Notes under the pieces: model-generated
The model's input: the letters and a program-made list of their open reading frames with translations, nothing else
Told to the model about the DNA's origin: nothing
Databases searched by the model: none
Source of the DNA: Miltoncostaea sp963762825
Lineage (GTDB): Bacteria > Actinomycetota > Thermoleophilia > Miltoncostaeales > Miltoncostaeaceae
DNA: 64,000 nucleotides
Assembly: GCA_963762825.1 (NCBI GenBank)
Contig: CAVXLZ010000001.1
Span: 186,001 to 250,000 of the forward strand
Reading direction: 5' to 3'
Position numbers and translations under genes: made by a program
Part shown: piece by piece, positions 10,661-19,063 of the stretch
Layout of the letters: the number at the start of each line of letters is the position of its first letter
How positions within the stretch are numbered: position 1 is the first letter of the stretch

Positions 10661-11950
10661 CTACCGGGCGAGGGGAGAGGGCAGACGGATCCGGGCCGCG
10701 CTACCTCCCGCGCCAGGCGCCCGGCGCCCCGGCGCCAGGCGGACCCTCACCCTCACGACGCGCACACCCGCGATCGCCCGCGCGCCATCGGCGCGATCGC
10801 GTCGGAGCACGAACCTCTTGGCGATCAGTCCTCCCGCGCGCACGCGGGCGATGCCCATGCGCGCGTGCCGCCGTCCGACGACGCGCTCGATCACGGCTCG
10901 TCGCCCGGCCAGCGAGCGGTCGACCCGAGTCCTCACCGTCAGCCGCGCGCCCCGCGGATTCGGGCGGGCGGTCAGAGACGGCCGGGGCAGCGCCATGAGT
11001 GGACCGAGCAGCCCAACGACCCGGTGCGCGACCACCGCGGGCACAAGGGCGCTCGCCGGGAGCATCACGCCGGGCGGGTCGTAGGGAGCGGCCACGATCG
11101 CCAGCGCGACCCTGTCGAGTCCCGCCATGCGGCGCAGCGACCCCACGCGACCGTCCGGCGCCACCTGGAGGCGTACGTCTCTCGGGGTACTGCCGGTCAG
11201 CCTCTCCGAGACGCTCGTCCCGAACGCGGCCGCTCGCTTTCCGATCGGATCGCCGTCGTCGTCGAACACGGTCTTCGGCGGGTAGAGCGACCCCTGGAGG
11301 GTCTCTCCCGGGCACAGCCGCAGGGAGATCCCCACACCGCCCGTGGTGAGCTGCCGGGTCGTCAGTGCGGAGGTGCTCACGGCGGGTGGCGCGGATCGGT
11401 CGGTCAGCGCGCAGGCCGGTCGTGCGAGCAACCCCGAGGACTCGACCTCGCGCTCCGGCATCCGCACGATCTGCGTCGGGGAGGAACCGTCGTCGTAGGT
11501 CGTCAGGAAGGTGACGCGGGCGGTGACACGAGGATCGATCTCGGCGAAGTAGTCGTCGGTGGCCACCTTCAGCCTCACGCCGAGGCCGGTCGTCAGGCCC
11601 CCTGCGGGCGACGCGGAGGCCCATGCGAGCCGGGTGCTCCTGGCCGCCGCGTAAATGCCGCCGCTCGATCCGAGCGGGTCGAGGGCGACGACCTCCAGCC
11701 GGCCCCGATCCACCGTCACGTCGAGCCGGGCGTCCGTTGCGGTCCCCCGGGTGACGCAGATCTGGGCCACGATCTCGTCCGGGAACGCCGGATCCCAAGC
11801 CGCCGTGCCGTATACGGCCGGATCGGACGGTGTCGGCACGGTGCCGTCGCAGGTTGCGATGGCCGCCTGCGCGCGACCCGTGCCACCGGTGATGAGGGCC
11901 GCCGTCGCGAACAGGCCGCAGAGGAGCGTGGTGTGCGTCCGTATCGACAT
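10661..11950 (-). CDS. Secreted protein of unknown function
   Basis: A 429-residue exported protein I cannot assign to a family. The ATG chosen has GGGAG eight bases upstream and begins a clear signal peptide (TTLLCGLFATAALITGG, cleavage after AQA). The mature N-terminal half is beta-rich with a few Cys residues, resembling cohesin-like or immunoglobulin-like folds (ARLDVTVDRGRLEVVALDP). The C-terminal 100 residues are very basic with many Arg-Val repeats, suggesting wall or nucleic-acid contact. It is convergent with the PIN-TRAM gene. Confidence 0.75.
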   Translation of the reverse strand: MSIRTHTTLLCGLFATAALITGGTGRAQAAIATCDGTVPTPSDPAVYGTAAWDPAFPDEIVAQICVTRGTATDARLDVTVDRGRLEVVALDPLGSSGGIYAAARSTRLAWASASPAGGLTTGLGVRLKVATDDYFAEIDPRVTARVTFLTTYDDGSSPTQIVRMPEREVESSGLLARPACALTDRSAPPAVSTSALTTRQLTTGGVGISLRLCPGETLQGSLYPPKTVFDDDGDPIGKRAAAFGTSVSERLTGSTPRDVRLQVAPDGRVGSLRRMAGLDRVALAIVAAPYDPPGVMLPASALVPAVVAHRVVGLLGPLMALPRPSLTARPNPRGARLTVRTRVDRSLAGRRAVIERVVGRRHARMGIARVRAGGLIAKRFVLRRDRADGARAIAGVRVVRVRVRLAPGRRAPGAGGSAARIRLPSPLAR

Positions 11951-12057
11951 CGGCGTGCTCCCGTCGCTGGGTCGGGTCACGTTACGCGATGGCGCGGATG
12001 CGGTCCCGCCGAACGGTCACCTCGCGGCTCGACGCGAAGGCCCGAGCGCTCGCATCG

Positions 12058-12789
12058 CTAGGCGCCGCCCACGGCCGCCTCCACGAGCCACTGGGCGAGG
12101 CCGACCCCGGCGAAGGGGTCGCCGGCGGGTACGCCCTCGTGCTTGGCGAAGGCGTAGACCGGCCGCCCGGCCGCCTCGGCCTGCAGGAGCTCCAGCCAGC
12201 CCGATCGGGCCTCGGGCGAGTAGCTCTCGCCCCTCAGCCGCACGTAGGCGATCGGCCCGGGTGGGAGTCGTCCGAGCACCGCCCCCTCGCGCTCCGACAC
12301 GCAGACCGTGCCTCCGTGCGCGGCGATCCGGTCCTCGAGGTCGCCGGTGCTCCACGACTCGTGGCGGAACTCGAGTGCGACGGGAAGGCCCCGCGGAAGG
12401 CACGAGAGCAGATCGTCGAGCGCTCCGTCGTCGCGCCGCCGCGTCGGCGGGAACTGGAGTAGGACCACTCCGAGTCGGTCACCAAGGCCCGTGAGGGACT
12501 CGAGGAATCGCTCGAGGAACTCCGCACCGCCGTCTCCCGGCGGGAGCGTGGCGGCGTGGGTGAGGCGGCGGTGGGCCTTCACCGCGAAGCGGAAGCCGGG
12601 CGGGACGGAGGCGCCCCAGCGCTTGACCGTGCTCGCCGACTGGAGGCGGTAGAAGGTGGCGTTGATCTCACAGGCGCCGAGCACGGAGGCGTAGTGGCCG
12701 AGGAACTCCGTCTGGGGGAGGCCCTCCGGATAGAAGGCCGGCTTCCACTCGCGGTACGCCCACCCCGAGGTGCCGACGTGCAGGCTCAC
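12058..12789 (-). CDS. DUF72 family protein
   Basis: Member of the DUF72 (YecE-like) TIM-barrel family, whose function is unknown. The 243-residue product begins LHVGTSGWAYREWKPAFYP and has the conserved EINATFYRL, FRFAVKAHRRLTH, FPPT, LEFRHESW and YVRLRG segments. The GTG start is chosen because the conserved strand follows it directly; longer in-frame readings add low-complexity residues. It overlaps the upstream 65-residue ORF by four bases (GTGA), indicating coupling. Confidence 0.9.
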   Translation of the reverse strand: MSLHVGTSGWAYREWKPAFYPEGLPQTEFLGHYASVLGACEINATFYRLQSASTVKRWGASVPPGFRFAVKAHRRLTHAATLPPGDGGAEFLERFLESLTGLGDRLGVVLLQFPPTRRRDDGALDDLLSCLPRGLPVALEFRHESWSTGDLEDRIAAHGGTVCVSEREGAVLGRLPPGPIAYVRLRGESYSPEARSGWLELLQAEAAGRPVYAFAKHEGVPAGDPFAGVGLAQWLVEAAVGGA

Positions 12790-12983
12790 CGCGCCCCTTT
12801 GCGGGAGCCGGCGCGCGAGCGCCGCCACGCGTCGAACCGGGCGTCGACCTCGCGCAGGGGGATCTCGGAGAGCTGGTCGCGTTCGTCCTCGGAGAGGGCA
12901 CGCAGCCACGCGGCTCGCTCGAGCATGCGGACCTCGAGATCGGAGGATGTGTTGGGTGCGCTGATCATGGCTCCTGACATCAT
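12786..12983 (-). CDS. Small conserved-looking protein upstream of DUF72 gene
   Basis: A 65-residue, charged, mostly helical protein (MISAPNTSSDLEVRMLERAA, then LSEDERDQLSEIPLREVDAR, ending in basic residues). It is supported by its four-base GTGA overlap with the DUF72 gene and a GGAGG about ten bases before the chosen ATG; another in-frame ATG 15 bases later is possible. No family recognised. It diverges from ispD. Confidence 0.6.
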   Translation of the reverse strand: MMSGAMISAPNTSSDLEVRMLERAAWLRALSEDERDQLSEIPLREVDARFDAWRRSRAGSRKGAR

Positions 12984-13033
12984 TCGGCTTTCGCCTCCCC
13001 GTTCATCATCGCTCGGCACCCCATGGAGAGAGA

Positions 13034-13732
13034 ATGCCCATGTCCACGATCGCGATCGTCGTCGCCGGCGGGGCCGGCGCGCGGATGGGCGGAGATGTCC
13101 CTAAGGCTCTCATGCCGATCGCCGGCAGGCCCATGCTGCTCTGGAGCCTCGACGCCCTCCGGGCGAGCGCGCTCATCGACGGGGTCGTCGTGGTGGCCCC
13201 CGCCGGCCGCGAGGAGTCGGTGCGCGCCCTCGTGTCGGGCCCGGGCGTACCCGTGGAGGTGGTGCGAGGGGGCGAGAGCAGATCGGAGTCCGTGCGCGAG
13301 GGGCTGGGCGCCGCGCCGGACGGCGCCCTGCGCGTGCTGGTGCACGATGCGGCGCGGCCACTCGTGAGCGTGGATCTGATCGCGGCCGTGCTCGCGGGCC
13401 TTGAGGGCGCCGACGGAGCGATCGCCGCGGCCCCCGTGGTGGACACGCTCAAGCGCGGCGACGCCCGCGACGAGATCGCCGGCACCGTCGCGCGCGAGGG
13501 GTTGTGGGCGGCCCAGACCCCCCAGGCGTTCCGCGCTGCGGCGCTGCGGGCTGCGGTGGCGGCCGCCGATGAGGCGGGAACCCTTGCGTCGGCGACCGAC
13601 TGCGCCTCATTGGTCCAGGCGTGGGGCGGGCGCGTGCGGCTGATCGCTTCGCGTTCCCCGAACCCCAAAGTCACCACCCCCGCGGACACGAGCCTCGCCC
13701 AGGCGCTGCTCGGGATCCGCGGGGGTGGGTAG
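13034..13732 (+). CDS. ispD: 2-C-methyl-D-erythritol 4-phosphate cytidylyltransferase
   Basis: Third enzyme of the MEP isoprenoid pathway, joining CTP to methylerythritol 4-phosphate. The 232-residue protein shows the nucleotide-binding start VVAGGAGARMGGDVPKALMP, RGGESRSESVREGL, VHDAARPLV and AAQTPQAFR, in the right order. A conserved NPKVTTPAD segment lies near the end. With ispF two genes downstream, the pathway pair is split only by a PHP phosphatase gene. Start choice between two nearby ATGs (13034, 13040) is uncertain. Confidence 0.95.
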   Translation: MPMSTIAIVVAGGAGARMGGDVPKALMPIAGRPMLLWSLDALRASALIDGVVVVAPAGREESVRALVSGPGVPVEVVRGGESRSESVREGLGAAPDGALRVLVHDAARPLVSVDLIAAVLAGLEGADGAIAAAPVVDTLKRGDARDEIAGTVAREGLWAAQTPQAFRAAALRAAVAAADEAGTLASATDCASLVQAWGGRVRLIASRSPNPKVTTPADTSLAQALLGIRGGG

Positions 13733-13743
13733 GGTTCCGTGCC

Positions 13744-14613
13744 GTGCTGACCGACTACCACATGCACCTCCAGCCGGACGGCGTGGGCGCGCGCGCGAAG
13801 GCCGCCGATCGCTGGGACGGCCTCGGCGGGCATCTCGGCACCGGATGGATCGGCCGCTACGTGGACCGCGCCCGTTCGCGCGCGGTGACCGAGATCGCCG
13901 TGACCGAGCACGTCTATCGCTTCGCAGAGGCCCGCGAGTGGCTCGATGACCCCTTCTGGCGCGAGGAGGCGACCGAGGACGTGGGGGCCTATTGCGACGC
14001 GATCGCCGCGGCGCGCGAAGAGGGTCTTCCGGTGCTGCTCGGCGTGGAGATGGATTGGCTCGCGGACCGGCGAGCGGAGATCGCGGCGTTCCTCGAAGGA
14101 CGGCCCTTCGACGTAGTGCTCGGATCGGTCCACTTCCTTCACGGGCATGCCATCGACGACCCAGAGGACCCGCGGCCGGAGCGCCTCACGCCCGAGCGCC
14201 TCTGGGCGGACTACCTCGAGCACCTCGTCGACGCCGCGGAGTCGGGGCTCTACGACGTCATGTCCCACCCCGACCTTCCCAAGGTCTTCGGTCGCCGCAT
14301 GCCGCCCGCCCTCGACGGTCTTCTGGATGACGCCGTCGCTGCGATCGCGGCGACGGGCGTCGCCATCGAGTGCTCGTCGGCCGGGCTCCGCAAGCCGATC
14401 GGCGAGCTCTACCCCGAGCCCGGCCTCCTGGCGCGCTTCGCTCGCGCAGGGGTCCCCGCCACCCTGTCGAGCGACGCCCACGCGCCGGAGGATGTCGCCC
14501 GCGACTATCCGACGGCGGTCGCCGCGCTGCGCGGGGCGGGCTATGAGACGATCACGCGCTTCTCGCTCCGCGAGCCGACCCAGGTTCCCCTCGGAGGGGG
14601 TGAGGTCCGATGA
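13744..14613 (+). CDS. PHP-domain histidinol-phosphatase-like protein
   Basis: Metal-dependent phosphoesterase of the PHP superfamily. The 289-residue product has the metal-ligand motifs in order: DYHMHL at the N-terminus, TEHVYRF, GVEMDW, GSVHFL, SHPDLPKVFG and SSDAHAPEDVA. This is the HisJ/HisK type that dephosphorylates histidinol phosphate, but no his gene is near, so the substrate is inferred. GTG is the only start just before the metal motif. It lies between ispD and ispF and overlaps the ispF ATG by four bases. Confidence 0.85.
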   Translation: MLTDYHMHLQPDGVGARAKAADRWDGLGGHLGTGWIGRYVDRARSRAVTEIAVTEHVYRFAEAREWLDDPFWREEATEDVGAYCDAIAAAREEGLPVLLGVEMDWLADRRAEIAAFLEGRPFDVVLGSVHFLHGHAIDDPEDPRPERLTPERLWADYLEHLVDAAESGLYDVMSHPDLPKVFGRRMPPALDGLLDDAVAAIAATGVAIECSSAGLRKPIGELYPEPGLLARFARAGVPATLSSDAHAPEDVARDYPTAVAALRGAGYETITRFSLREPTQVPLGGGEVR

Positions 14614-15071
14614 GGATCGGCATGGGGGTGGACGCCCACCGCTTCGGCCCGGGCCGGCCGCTGATGATCGGCACGGTGCTGGTGGAGCACCCGGAGGGCC
14701 TCGTGGGGCACTCCGACGGCGACGTGGTCGCCCACGCCGTGTGCGACGCCCTGCTGGCCGCATCCGGGCAGCCGGACATCGGGGCCCTCTTTCCGGGCGG
14801 TCCGGAGTGGGAGGGGGTGTCGGGGGCCGACATGCTCGCGATCGTGGTCGAGCGCGTGCGGGAGGCGGGATTCTCGATCGTGAACGCCCACGCCGTGGCC
14901 GTCTGCGAGCGCCCGCGCCTGGCGCCGCATCGCGCGTCCATGGTGGAGGCCATGTCGCGCCTGGCGGGTGCCCCGGTCACCGTCCACGCGACCACGACGG
15001 ACGGGATGGGCGCCCTCGGCCGCGGCGAGGGGATCGCCTGCCACGCGGTCGCCCTGGTGGAGGAGCGATGA
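14610..15071 (+). CDS. ispF: 2-C-methyl-D-erythritol 2,4-cyclodiphosphate synthase
   Basis: Fifth MEP-pathway enzyme, forming the cyclic diphosphate with release of CMP. The 153-residue protein has the metal-binding start GMGVDAHRFG, then LVGHSDGDVVAHAVCDALL, DIGALFPG and the ATTTDGMGALGRGEGI end typical of IspF. Both start and stop overlap neighbours as ATGA, giving a tight ispD-PHP-ispF-cysS-rlmB operon. Intact and of normal length. Confidence 0.95.
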   Translation: MRIGMGVDAHRFGPGRPLMIGTVLVEHPEGLVGHSDGDVVAHAVCDALLAASGQPDIGALFPGGPEWEGVSGADMLAIVVERVREAGFSIVNAHAVAVCERPRLAPHRASMVEAMSRLAGAPVTVHATTTDGMGALGRGEGIACHAVALVEER

Positions 15072-16510
15072 GCGGATCGGGCGCGCCCGAGGCAGGCGTG
15101 AGGCTCTACTCGACCATCAGCAAGCGCACCGAGCCCCTTGTCCCCGGGGACGACGGCGTCGTGGGCATCTACGTCTGCGGGCCGACGGTCTACGGGCGCA
15201 TCCACATCGGCAACGCGCGTCCGTTCGTCGTCTTCTCGGTGCTCAAGCGCTACCTCGAGCGCCGCGGCCTGCGCGTGCGTCTCGTGTCGAACCTGACCGA
15301 CGTGAACGACAAGATCTACGCGGCCGCGCGGGCGGAGGGGGTCCCGAGCGCGGATCTGGCCCGCCGCTACTCGGAGGCGTACGTGGCCGACACCGCCCGT
15401 CTCGGCCTGGGTAGGCCCGACGTCGAGCCGCGTGCCACCGAGGCGGTACCCGAGATGATCGCGCTCATCGAGGCTCTTGTGGAGGGCGGACTGGCCTACG
15501 CGGCCGGCGGTGACGTCTACTACCGGGTCGAGCGGTTCGAGGGGTACGGTCGCCTGTCCGGTCGCCGCCTCGAGGACATGGTCTCGGGCGAGCCGGGCGC
15601 GGGCAAGGAGTCGCCCCTGGACTTCGCGCTGTGGAAGGGGCGCAAGCCCGATGAGGACACCTGGTGGGAGTCCCCGTGGGGCCCGGGCCGCCCGGGATGG
15701 CACATCGAGTGCTCGGCGATGGCCGAAACGGCCCTCGGGCACGGCTTCCAGATCCACGGAGGCGGGATCGACCTCGTGTTCCCGCACCACGAGAACGAGA
15801 TCGCCCAGTCGGAGGGCGCCCACGGCGGCCGTATGGCTCAGATCTGGATGCACAACGAGATGCTCGAGCTGGGCGACGAGAAGATGAGCAAGAGCACCGG
15901 CAACATCGCCGCCCTCGGTGACGTGCTCGATCGCTGGTCCGCCGAGGTCGTGATCGCGTACTTCCTCACCAGCCACTATCGCTCGAAGCTGCCCTTCTCC
16001 GACGAGCGGCTGGCCGATGCCCGCGCGGTGGTGGAGCGCCTCGGCAACGCCCTGCGCGGTATCGAGCGCGCCATGGCCGCGGCGGAGGGGCAGGGTCACG
16101 ATCCCGAGCTCACGCGGTCGGTGGTGGAGGGGCGCAAGGAGTTCTTTCGCGCCCTCGACGACGATTTCGGTACGCCTGAGGCCTTTGCGGCGCTCTTCGA
16201 GATGGTGCGCGGCATCAACCGGGCGACCGCGGCGGGAACCGCCGCCCCGGCCCAGTTGCGCGAGGCCCGCCACGAACTGCTCGAGCTCCTCGACGTGTTC
16301 GGCCTGGCCGGGATCGACCCCGGCCCCGCCGAGGAGGCGCCGGTCGAGGTCACGATTCTCCTCGAGGAGCGCGAACGGGCACGCCTCGCGCGGGACTTCG
16401 CGAGCGCCGATGCTCTCCGTGACCGTGTCAGGACGCTGGGTTTCGAGATCGTGGACGGACCCAGCGGCCCCGAGGCGAGGCGGATCGCAGCAGGTCCCGC
16501 CGCGACGTGA
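15068..16510 (+). CDS. cysS: Cysteinyl-tRNA synthetase
   Basis: Class I synthetase charging tRNA-Cys. The 480-residue protein has the catalytic zinc Cys in YVCGPTVYGRIHIGN (HIGH-type motif near residues 46-49), the second zinc region WHIECSAMA with downstream PHHENEIAQSE, and KMSKS near 272-276. The C-terminal DALR-like helical domain ends with the usual RARLARDFASADALRD segment. Start and stop both overlap neighbours by four bases. Confidence 0.96.
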   Translation: MSGSGAPEAGVRLYSTISKRTEPLVPGDDGVVGIYVCGPTVYGRIHIGNARPFVVFSVLKRYLERRGLRVRLVSNLTDVNDKIYAAARAEGVPSADLARRYSEAYVADTARLGLGRPDVEPRATEAVPEMIALIEALVEGGLAYAAGGDVYYRVERFEGYGRLSGRRLEDMVSGEPGAGKESPLDFALWKGRKPDEDTWWESPWGPGRPGWHIECSAMAETALGHGFQIHGGGIDLVFPHHENEIAQSEGAHGGRMAQIWMHNEMLELGDEKMSKSTGNIAALGDVLDRWSAEVVIAYFLTSHYRSKLPFSDERLADARAVVERLGNALRGIERAMAAAEGQGHDPELTRSVVEGRKEFFRALDDDFGTPEAFAALFEMVRGINRATAAGTAAPAQLREARHELLELLDVFGLAGIDPGPAEEAPVEVTILLEERERARLARDFASADALRDRVRTLGFEIVDGPSGPEARRIAAGPAAT

Positions 16511-17223
16511 GCCCCCCCGCCCGCACGGATGGGCGAGAGGTCGTCTACGGGCGCAATCCCGTGCGGGAGCTGATCGCGGCGGGTGCTCGCCCGGTGCACG
16601 AGGTCTCCGTGCTCGCCCAACTGGCCGACGAGCCCTGGCTTGCGGGCGTGCGGGTCGTGGTCCGCACCAGGGACCAGATCGGCCATCGTGCGGGGAGCGC
16701 CGATCATCAGGGGATCCTCGCGGTCACCGACCCGTACCCCTACAGCGAGCCATCGGTGGTCCTCGCGCGCTCCGGCCCGGTGGTCTGCCTCGACGGAGCG
16801 CAGGACCCGCGCAACCTCGGTGCGATCGCCCGCGTGGCCGAGGGGACCGGGGCCGCGGGGATCGTCATCCCGCGCCGCGGGAGCCCCGGCGTCACCGCGA
16901 CGGTGGCCAAGGCCTCAGCGGGGGCGGTCGAGCACCTGGCGATCGCGCGCGTCGGCAGCATGGTGAGCTTCCTCCACGACGCGGGCGGAGCGGGTCGCAC
17001 GATCATCGGCGCGCATCCGGAGGGAGGGACCGACTTCCGCCAGCTCGACTGGCCGCGCGACGTGATCCTCGTCATGGGCGCCGAAGGCCAGGGCCTGCGG
17101 CCGCGCGTGCGCGACGCTTGCGACCACCTAGCGCGGATCCCCATGGCGGGCCGGGTGGGCTCGCTGAACATCTCCGTCGCCGCCGCGATCCTGCTTTTTG
17201 AAGCTTTGCGCACTTCGAATTGA
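16507..17223 (+). CDS. rlmB: 23S rRNA 2'-O-methyltransferase, TrmH/RlmB type
   Basis: SPOUT-class methyltransferase expected to 2'-O-methylate a 23S rRNA guanosine. The 238-residue protein has an N-terminal substrate-binding domain (VVYGRNPVRELIAAG) and the trefoil-knot motifs LDGAQDPRNLGAIARVAE, VMGAEGQGL and IPMAGRVGSLNISVAAAI. The GTG overlaps the cysS stop. The cysS-rlmB-SigH order is shared with other actinobacteria and Firmicutes. Its exact target base is not shown by the sequence. Confidence 0.93.
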   Translation: MSPPARTDGREVVYGRNPVRELIAAGARPVHEVSVLAQLADEPWLAGVRVVVRTRDQIGHRAGSADHQGILAVTDPYPYSEPSVVLARSGPVVCLDGAQDPRNLGAIARVAEGTGAAGIVIPRRGSPGVTATVAKASAGAVEHLAIARVGSMVSFLHDAGGAGRTIIGAHPEGGTDFRQLDWPRDVILVMGAEGQGLRPRVRDACDHLARIPMAGRVGSLNISVAAAILLFEALRTSN

Positions 17224-17245
17224 CGCTATTTGCGTGGTTGTGTCG

Positions 17246-17275
17246 TTGACTCTCGTTTGTGCGAGCGATAACAAT
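17246..17275 (+). promoter_or_regulatory. Promoter of the SigH-like gene
   Basis: TTGACT followed 17 bases later by TAACAAT, in a notably AT-rich gap. This is the best -35/-10 pair in the window on the plus strand. A short CTCG/CGAG inverted repeat lies in the spacer. Confidence 0.6.
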
Positions 17276-17302
17276 GCCCAACTCGGCAGATTCGAAGGCT
17301 TA

Positions 17303-17331
17303 GGTTCAGCTTGAAGCTTGAGGGCTGAACC
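17303..17331 (+). promoter_or_regulatory. Leader hairpin abutting the SigH-like ribosome-binding site
   Basis: Perfect 8-base arms GGTTCAGC and GCTGAACC with a 13-base loop. Two G-U pairs could lengthen the stem to ten. It ends one base before the AAGGAG ribosome-binding site, so it could affect translation initiation. The downstream gene starts 14 bases later. Confidence 0.55.
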
Positions 17332-17344
17332 AAGGAGAAAGACC

Positions 17345-18049
17345 ATGAGCATCGCGTTCTCACGAGCACAAGCCACATCTAGGGGGCGCGGTGACCGATC
17401 CGAGGCCCGACAGCCTCAACCTTGGATCGAGGTCCAGGATCGGGCGCTGATCTCTCGCGCCCGCGCCGGCGACGCCGCGGCGATGGACCGGCTCATCGAG
17501 CGCTATCGCGGATTCGTCCGGATGAAGGCGAGCGCGTACTTCCTCGCCGGGGGCGAGAGCGAGGATCTCATCCAGGAGGGCCTGATCGGCTTCTACAAGG
17601 CCGTTCGCGACTACCGCGTCGATCGGGAGGCCTCGTTCCGCTCCTTCGCCGAGCTCTGCGTCACCCGCCAGATCATCACTGCCATCAAGACCGCGGCGCG
17701 CAACAAGCACACCCCGCTCAACACCTATGTGTCCTTCAGCCACACGCGCGCGGGAGCGAGCGGAGATCAGGAGATGTCCCTCGCGGAGGTCCTCCCGGGC
17801 GACCCCGTCGTCGACCCCATGAGCCAGGTGATCTCGTCCCAGGAGCTCCGCAGCCTGGTGGAGTGCCTCGGCGAGTCCCTCTCCGACCTGGAGAGCGGCG
17901 TCCTCACTATGTACCTGGAAGGCCGATCCTACGAGGAGATCGCGGGCCGCCTCGATTCGACGCCCAAGACGGTCGACAACGCCCTCCAGCGCGTGAAGCG
18001 CAAGGTCCTCACCCACCTGCGCTCGCGCGAGGTGCTCGACCTGCACTGA
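17345..18049 (+). CDS. SigH-like sigma-70 family factor
   Basis: RNA polymerase sigma factor of the type annotated SigH (sigma-30) in Firmicutes and Thermoleophilia. The 234 residues hold region 2 (LIERYRGFVRMKASAYFL, SEDLIQEGLIGFYKAVRDY, ASFRSFAELCVTRQIITAIK) and region 4 (LSDLESGVLTMYLEGRSYEE, PKTVDNALQRVKRK); region 3 is reduced. The ATG is chosen for its AAGGAG seven bases upstream. Downstream of rlmB but with its own promoter-like sequence. Its 3' end overlaps the convergent XRE gene by about 40 bases. Its regulon is unknown; sporulation is not implied. Confidence 0.88.
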   Translation: MSIAFSRAQATSRGRGDRSEARQPQPWIEVQDRALISRARAGDAAAMDRLIERYRGFVRMKASAYFLAGGESEDLIQEGLIGFYKAVRDYRVDREASFRSFAELCVTRQIITAIKTAARNKHTPLNTYVSFSHTRAGASGDQEMSLAEVLPGDPVVDPMSQVISSQELRSLVECLGESLSDLESGVLTMYLEGRSYEEIAGRLDSTPKTVDNALQRVKRKVLTHLRSREVLDLH

Positions 18050-18308
18050 CCACGGTCTGCGGCGTCGCCTGCCCCTCCGGAGCGGCAACCGAGAGGACGT
18101 CGCCCGGCTGGCAGCCGAGCACGTCACACACCGCGGTGAGGGTGGAGAACCGCACCGCGCGCGCACGGTCGTTCTTCAGCACGGAGAGGTTGACCACACT
18201 CACGCCGACACGCGCCGCGAGCTCGGTCAGCGTCATGTCCCGTTTCGCGAGCAGCTCGTCCAGATGGCACCGCACGCGATGCCCGCCCTCGCCCTCTCCT
18301 GGGGGCAC
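18009..18308 (-). CDS. XRE-type HTH regulator (YozG-like)
   Basis: A 99-residue Cro/CI-type DNA-binding protein. The helix-turn-helix spans LDELLAKRDMTLTELAARVG and VSVVNLSVLKNDRARAVRF, followed by the CDVLGCQPGDVL segment typical of the YozG group, which is found beside DUF2975 membrane proteins. The GTG start overlaps the DUF2975 stop by one base. The C-terminal 25 residues beyond the domain look unstructured, and the end overlaps the sigma gene. It probably controls its own operon. Confidence 0.85.
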   Translation of the reverse strand: MPPGEGEGGHRVRCHLDELLAKRDMTLTELAARVGVSVVNLSVLKNDRARAVRFSTLTAVCDVLGCQPGDVLSVAAPEGQATPQTVVSAGRAPRASAGG

Positions 18309-18928
18309 TAGACGAGCCCCTCGAGTTCCTCGCGCATCGCCGCCCCCCGCCGGAAGACCTCTGAGAGCCCGGCCAACAGGAGGCCGATCCAGAGGGGCAG
18401 GAACGACAGCTCGGTCCCCGGGGCCACGATGGAGTCCTCCCCGAGGGCGTCCACCGCATCGGTCGCGAAGGCCAGACCCACCACCGAGTCGGCCACGCTG
18501 ACCGCCGTCCCGCCGAACAGGACGACGAGGGCCGCGAGCTGGAGACGCCGGGCGTTCGCGCGGTGGAAGGGGTCGCCGTCCCTCAGCGATCGCACCACCA
18601 GCAGGAGGAGGTACCCGGCCGCGACGATCACCGAGGCGCCCAGGACCCGGGTGAGCGCGGACGCGAGGAACGTGCCGCCTCCCGCCTGCCGCAATATCAC
18701 CGTCGCGGTGGCCGTCTCGACGGCGTAGTCGCCTCCCCCGCCACCGAGCTCCACGCGCTCGGACTCGAGGGGAACCGACCTGACCACCTCCCGGTCGGTG
18801 AAGTCGCTCACCACGGCCATTGCGGTCCCGATCGTGACGATCAGGATCGTCACGAGGAGGACCCCCTCGAGAAGAGCCTGGCTCGGGCGGCTCCAGCGGA
18901 CCGCTCCTGTCATCGCGCCACGTCGCAT
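18308..18928 (-). CDS. DUF2975 membrane protein
   Basis: A 206-residue integral membrane protein with four hydrophobic segments: LLEGVLLVTILIVTIGTAMA, the VIVAAGYLLLLVV helix, LAALVVLFGGTAVSVAD and LPLWIGLLLAGLSEVF. The conserved LRDGDPFHRANARRL between helices 2 and 3 marks DUF2975. An extracytoplasmic loop of about 60 residues follows helix 1. The ATG is chosen because the longer reading would run through the promoter and operator repeat. Function unknown; the XRE partner suggests a sensor-regulator pair. Confidence 0.82.
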   Translation of the reverse strand: MRRGAMTGAVRWSRPSQALLEGVLLVTILIVTIGTAMAVVSDFTDREVVRSVPLESERVELGGGGGDYAVETATATVILRQAGGGTFLASALTRVLGASVIVAAGYLLLLVVRSLRDGDPFHRANARRLQLAALVVLFGGTAVSVADSVVGLAFATDAVDALGEDSIVAPGTELSFLPLWIGLLLAGLSEVFRRGAAMREELEGLV

Positions 18929-18940
18929 GACCACCCCCGG

Positions 18941-18999
18941 TGCATATCGAAGATCGCTAATATCGAATAACGATATGCACACTGCATCACCGGTGTCAA
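18941..18999 (-). promoter_or_regulatory. Promoter and operator-like repeat of DUF2975-XRE operon
   Basis: On the minus strand TTGACA (18994-18999) and TATCGT (18970-18975) are 18 bases apart. A 9-base inverted repeat, TGCATATCG (18941-18949) and CGATATGCA (18971-18979), covers the -10, and a further ATATCGAA lies between the arms. The AT-rich island is unlike its surroundings. Likely XRE autoregulation. Confidence 0.6.
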
Positions 19000-19021
19000 T
19001 CGGCGATCCCGGAGCCGATGC

Positions 19022-19027
19022 TATCCT
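19022..19027 (+). promoter_or_regulatory. -10 box for pspA (TATCCT)
   Basis: TATCCT in the context TGCTATCCT, an extended -10 like those of clpC and the parvulin gene. It lies 36 bases before the pspA start, leaving room for the GAGGAG site. No clear -35. Confidence 0.5.
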
Positions 19028-19063
19028 CGGCAGGCGTTCGGAAGGTACGAGAGGAGAGGCGCA

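Noticed and set aside
10620..11084. Plus-strand ORF starting GTG after the PIN-TRAM gene
   Set aside because: It is a shadow of the secreted minus-strand protein; its product is Arg/Pro-rich with no domain, although the first bases look like a gene start.
17345..18049. Sporulation sigma factor implying a sporulating organism
   Set aside because: The SigH-type name is by homology only; no sporulation genes are in the window and Thermoleophilia with such genes are not known to sporulate this way.
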